This document shows positions 22,093 through 24,611 of a stretch of 24,611 bases of DNA, piece by piece (position 1 is the first letter of the stretch; every line of letters begins with the position of its first letter). Source of the DNA: a virus. The translations under genes were made by a program, and so were the position numbers. The notes beneath the pieces are model-generated. The model saw only the letters and a program-made list of their open reading frames with translations. It made no database searches and was not told where the DNA came from. The stretch covers positions 1 through 24,611 of IMG/VR virus record IMGVR_UViG_3300022602_001907. One strand, given 5' to 3'.

Positions 22093-24611
22093 ATGGCTAC
22101 ACTTAATTCACCAGGCGTTGCAGTAACAGTTGTAGACGAGAGTTTTTATACTCCGGCTGCTCCGGGAACAGTTCCCCTTATCGTTGTTGCTTCACAGGAA
22201 AATAAACAAAATGGAGCAGGCACTGGCATTGCACCGGGAACATTAAAATCTAACGCTGGACAAGTATATTTGTTAACAAGCCAAAAAGATTTATCAGACA
22301 ACTTTGGTATTCCTTATTTCCAAACTGATGCAGAAAACAACCCAGTTCACGCTGGCGAGTTAAACGAATATGGATTGCAAGCCGCTTACAGTTACTTAGG
22401 TGTTAGCAATCGTGCTTATGTAGTTCGTGCAGATATTGACACAAGCCAACTTAAAGCAACTCCATCTGCTCCAGCTGGTGCACCAGTTGATGGCACATTC
22501 TGGGTAGATACTGCAGATACTAACTACGGTATTTTTGTATGGAATAATACTACACAACAGTTTGTTAATGCAATCCCTAGAGTTATTACAGATTACACAT
22601 TGCTGGCAGGCGTTACCCTAAGCGGAACTACAGTATTGAGTTTTACAGGTATTTTACCTTCAGTTGGTTCTAACGGTGATTTTGCAGTTGTAGCAGTTAC
22701 AACCGACGTTACAATTTGGAATAAGTCAAATGGCGTTTGGAATGAATTAGGCACAACAGCATGGTCAGGTGATCAAACATTAACATTCAATGGTTATATT
22801 GACAATAACCCTTCTCCAGCTATTTTATCAAGTGTAGCTATTACAGGTAATGCTGGAACATTTACTTCATCTGCGTCGACATTTGCAGTAGGTCAACAAA
22901 TTACAATCAGCGGAACAATTAGTAATTCAAATACTCCAGTTACATCAGTAACTGCATCTAGCACAGCAGGAACCTTTACGGTTCCAAGTGGTTCTTTCCA
23001 AGTTGGACAACAAATTGTGTTGTCTGGAACTGCATCAACGTCTACCCTAAGCAATGTATTGTCTACAGGCCTAACTGGAACATTTAGCTGTTCATCTACA
23101 ACTTTAGCAGTTGGACAACCAGTTACATTCACAGGTAATAACACATCTACTACACTATCAGGGTCTGTAACAGTTGCTACTGGTGGTAACTTTACAATGG
23201 GATCTGCTTCTGCTACTACATTGCAAATTGGTCAAACAATTACAATTAGTGGAACATTAAGTGGTGTAACAATTACAGGCTACAGTAACCCAACAACTTA
23301 TTATATTATTGCTACAAACGGAACAACAACATTCCAATTGTCAGCAACTAGTGGCGGTCCTTCAATCACAACTACTGCTGGAACATTGACAGGCGCTACT
23401 ATTGTAGCTGGTGCCGCAACAATCAGCGGATATTCAAGCCCAGCTACTTATTACATTACAGCAACTAATGGAACAACTACATTTACATTATCGTCTACAT
23501 TAAGCGGCAATGCAATAACAACAACAGTTGGTCCAATAACAGCTGGTGTAGTTGCTGGTTCAGGTTCAATTACAGGTTATAGTAATCCTACAACTTATTA
23601 CATTACTGCAACTAACGGCACAACTACATTTACATTGTCAACAAGTTTTGGTGGTGCGGCAGTAACAACAACTAACGGTTTATTTGTAGGATATACATTT
23701 AGTCTACAAGCACCGAGTATTACAGGATATACAAATCCAAAAACTTATTATGTTATTGCAACTAACGGTTCAACAACGTTTACACTATCTGCTGTATCAA
23801 ACGGAAGTGCTATTACAACAGTAGGTGGCACACCATCTGGGCTAACATTTACAGCGGCTGGTGTTCCGGCTTCCGGCAACCAATTACATATCGTAGGTAG
23901 CGTAATTGGCGGCAGTATTATGGTAGGCGAAACTGTTACTTGGAATAGCGGCGCTAACTCAGCTACTATCACAGGCGGATCAGGCAGTTTATGGACACTA
24001 AGCGCAAGTTCTTTAACTGGTAGTTTAGGTTCTCCTGTAGCAATGGGTATCAGTTATATTGATTTAGAATTACAATTAAGCCCGCACACACAAGTTCCAC
24101 AGTGGCAAGCTTCAACAGCAAATCCAAGCGGAACACCTAGCGGTAGTGTATGGATTAAGACAACATATCCTAACTTAGGAGCAAACTGGGTTGTTAAGAA
24201 ATATAGTGCTTCTACAAAAGCATGGGCACAGATTAGTTCTAATCTATATCCAGACAACCATACAGCATTGTATAGTTTAGATCCAACTGGCGGTGGTATT
24301 AATCTAGCACTAGGAACAGTTTATGTAAGATACTTCCAAGATCCTACAACAAGTGCAGTTCAATTCTTAGTATATGCACGTCAAGCTGTTGGTGCAACTA
24401 GCATTACGCTAAACATATTACCAACTAGTGGCTCTATATCGTTTGCTATGAAAGAGACGTTACCAGGTGCTGCCAGTGCGTTGGCTAGCGAAAGTAATTT
24501 AATTAATATATCTGGAATTACTGCTGTAACAAGTCCTGTTACAACAGGTAATGCAATTGCTAATGCAATCGGAGCCGCTGGATTCCAATATATTACAGCT
24601 AGTGTAAACCA
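22093..24611 (+). CDS. 18: Tail sheath protein gp18, partial, with repeat insertions
   Basis: The open frame runs from the ATG at 22093 off the end of the window, giving at least 839 residues without a stop. The N-terminus (LNSPGVAVTVVD, then a TVPLIVV strand, LSDNFG, and YGLQAAYSYLGVSNRAYVVRA) matches the T4 gp18 start: LLSPGIELKE, LVNTFG, and FLQYGNDLRVVRA. T4 gp18 is 659 aa. Here residues about 254-585 are two sets of tandem repeats inserted after the N-terminal part, and the C-terminal domains that drive sheath contraction have not yet been reached. A W-rich segment (about 137-157, FWVDTADTNYGIFVWNN) is echoed near 685-715 (SGSVWIKTTYPNLGANWVV). GGAG lies 9 nt before the ATG, and a late promoter stands upstream. 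Confidence 0.88.
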   Translation, partial: MATLNSPGVAVTVVDESFYTPAAPGTVPLIVVASQENKQNGAGTGIAPGTLKSNAGQVYLLTSQKDLSDNFGIPYFQTDAENNPVHAGELNEYGLQAAYSYLGVSNRAYVVRADIDTSQLKATPSAPAGAPVDGTFWVDTADTNYGIFVWNNTTQQFVNAIPRVITDYTLLAGVTLSGTTVLSFTGILPSVGSNGDFAVVAVTTDVTIWNKSNGVWNELGTTAWSGDQTLTFNGYIDNNPSPAILSSVAITGNAGTFTSSASTFAVGQQITISGTISNSNTPVTSVTASSTAGTFTVPSGSFQVGQQIVLSGTASTSTLSNVLSTGLTGTFSCSSTTLAVGQPVTFTGNNTSTTLSGSVTVATGGNFTMGSASATTLQIGQTITISGTLSGVTITGYSNPTTYYIIATNGTTTFQLSATSGGPSITTTAGTLTGATIVAGAATISGYSSPATYYITATNGTTTFTLSSTLSGNAITTTVGPITAGVVAGSGSITGYSNPTTYYITATNGTTTFTLSTSFGGAAVTTTNGLFVGYTFSLQAPSITGYTNPKTYYVIATNGSTTFTLSAVSNGSAITTVGGTPSGLTFTAAGVPASGNQLHIVGSVIGGSIMVGETVTWNSGANSATITGGSGSLWTLSASSLTGSLGSPVAMGISYIDLELQLSPHTQVPQWQASTANPSGTPSGSVWIKTTYPNLGANWVVKKYSASTKAWAQISSNLYPDNHTALYSLDPTGGGINLALGTVYVRYFQDPTTSAVQFLVYARQAVGATSITLNILPTSGSISFAMKETLPGAASALASESNLINISGITAVTSPVTTGNAIANAIGAAGFQYITASVN
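22852..23268 (+). repeat. Tandem repeat A (4 units, about 36-38 aa) in the sheath gene
   Basis: Four in-frame units start near 22852, 22966, 23074 and 23182 (periods 114, 108 and 108 nt). Each has the form [AG]G[TN]F...VGQ.[IV]T.[ST]G: examples are AGTFTSSASTFAVGQQITIS, TGTFSCSSTTLAVGQPVTF and GGNFTMGSA...QIGQTITISG. Units are divergent in DNA but regular in protein pattern. Confidence 0.8.
23272..23859 (+). repeat. Tandem repeat B (4 units, about 50 aa) in the sheath gene
   Basis: Four in-frame units start at 23272, 23422, 23569 and 23719 (periods 150, 147 and 150 nt). Each contains I[TS]GY[ST]...TYY[IV][IT]ATNG[TS]TTF.LS. The end of the last unit is approximate. Conservation is strongest at TYY and ATNG.TTF.LS, which suggests a small beta-sandwich repeat. 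Confidence 0.85.

Noticed and set aside
22893-23972. Antisense open frames across the sheath repeats
   Set aside because: They mirror the Thr/Val-rich repeats of the sheath frame and have no ribosome sites or recognisable motifs.
1-24611. CRISPR arrays, tRNA genes, insertion sequences or attachment sites
   Set aside because: I saw no regularly spaced direct repeats outside the coding repeats, no cloverleaf with a TTC arm in the few intergenic gaps, and no transposase or integrase.

Overview
This is a segment of an AT-rich, T4-like contractile-tailed phage genome, probably aquatic. The evidence is the structural set: a glycine-rich tail-fibre C-terminus and tail-fibre chaperone-like protein at the left edge, and neck proteins (gp13, gp14), a tail-sheath stabiliser (gp15), a gp1-like deoxynucleotide kinase, an HNH endonuclease and the tail sheath (gp18, running off the end) on the right. 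A T4-type late promoter (TATAAATA) stands before the sheath gene. The host cannot be named from this window.

Between the tail-fibre genes and the neck genes lies an accessory island (about 745-15620). Thirteen rightward genes form one tightly coupled array: eight junctions are ATGA overlaps, one is TAATG, one is an 8-nt overlap, and two are gaps of 10 and 8 nt. Two more genes are transcribed leftward from the same divergent promoter region. The island holds five flavin-dependent (tryptophan-type) halogenase homologues, six Fe(II)/2-oxoglutarate oxygenase-like proteins of at least three subtypes, one GT9-like glycosyltransferase, one NodU/CmcH-type carbamoyltransferase, and two copies of a protein family I do not recognise. 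All five halogenase homologues keep the positions of the catalytic Lys and Glu, but only the first has a canonical WxWxIP motif. I see no carrier protein, NRPS/PKS, flavin reductase or transporter in the window. The island therefore looks like a set of tailoring enzymes acting on a host-, virion- or glycan-derived substrate.

The head of the island has a near-consensus sigma70-type promoter with a very short leader and an adjacent 15-bp palindrome that could be an operator. The same promoter architecture (TTGAC(A/C), 17-18 bp, TATACT) precedes the dNMP kinase. The sheath gene instead carries a late-type box, and the gp13/gp14 interval has late-like boxes on both strands. Island genes and structural genes may therefore be expressed in different phases.

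Other points are a degenerate AMP-binding (ANL superfamily) homologue between gp13 and the kinase, a gp15-NUDIX gene overlap, enlarged gp14 and gp15 homologues, and a sheath protein interrupted by two families of tandem repeats. All calls rest on reading the sequence and recalled family motifs; no database search was run.
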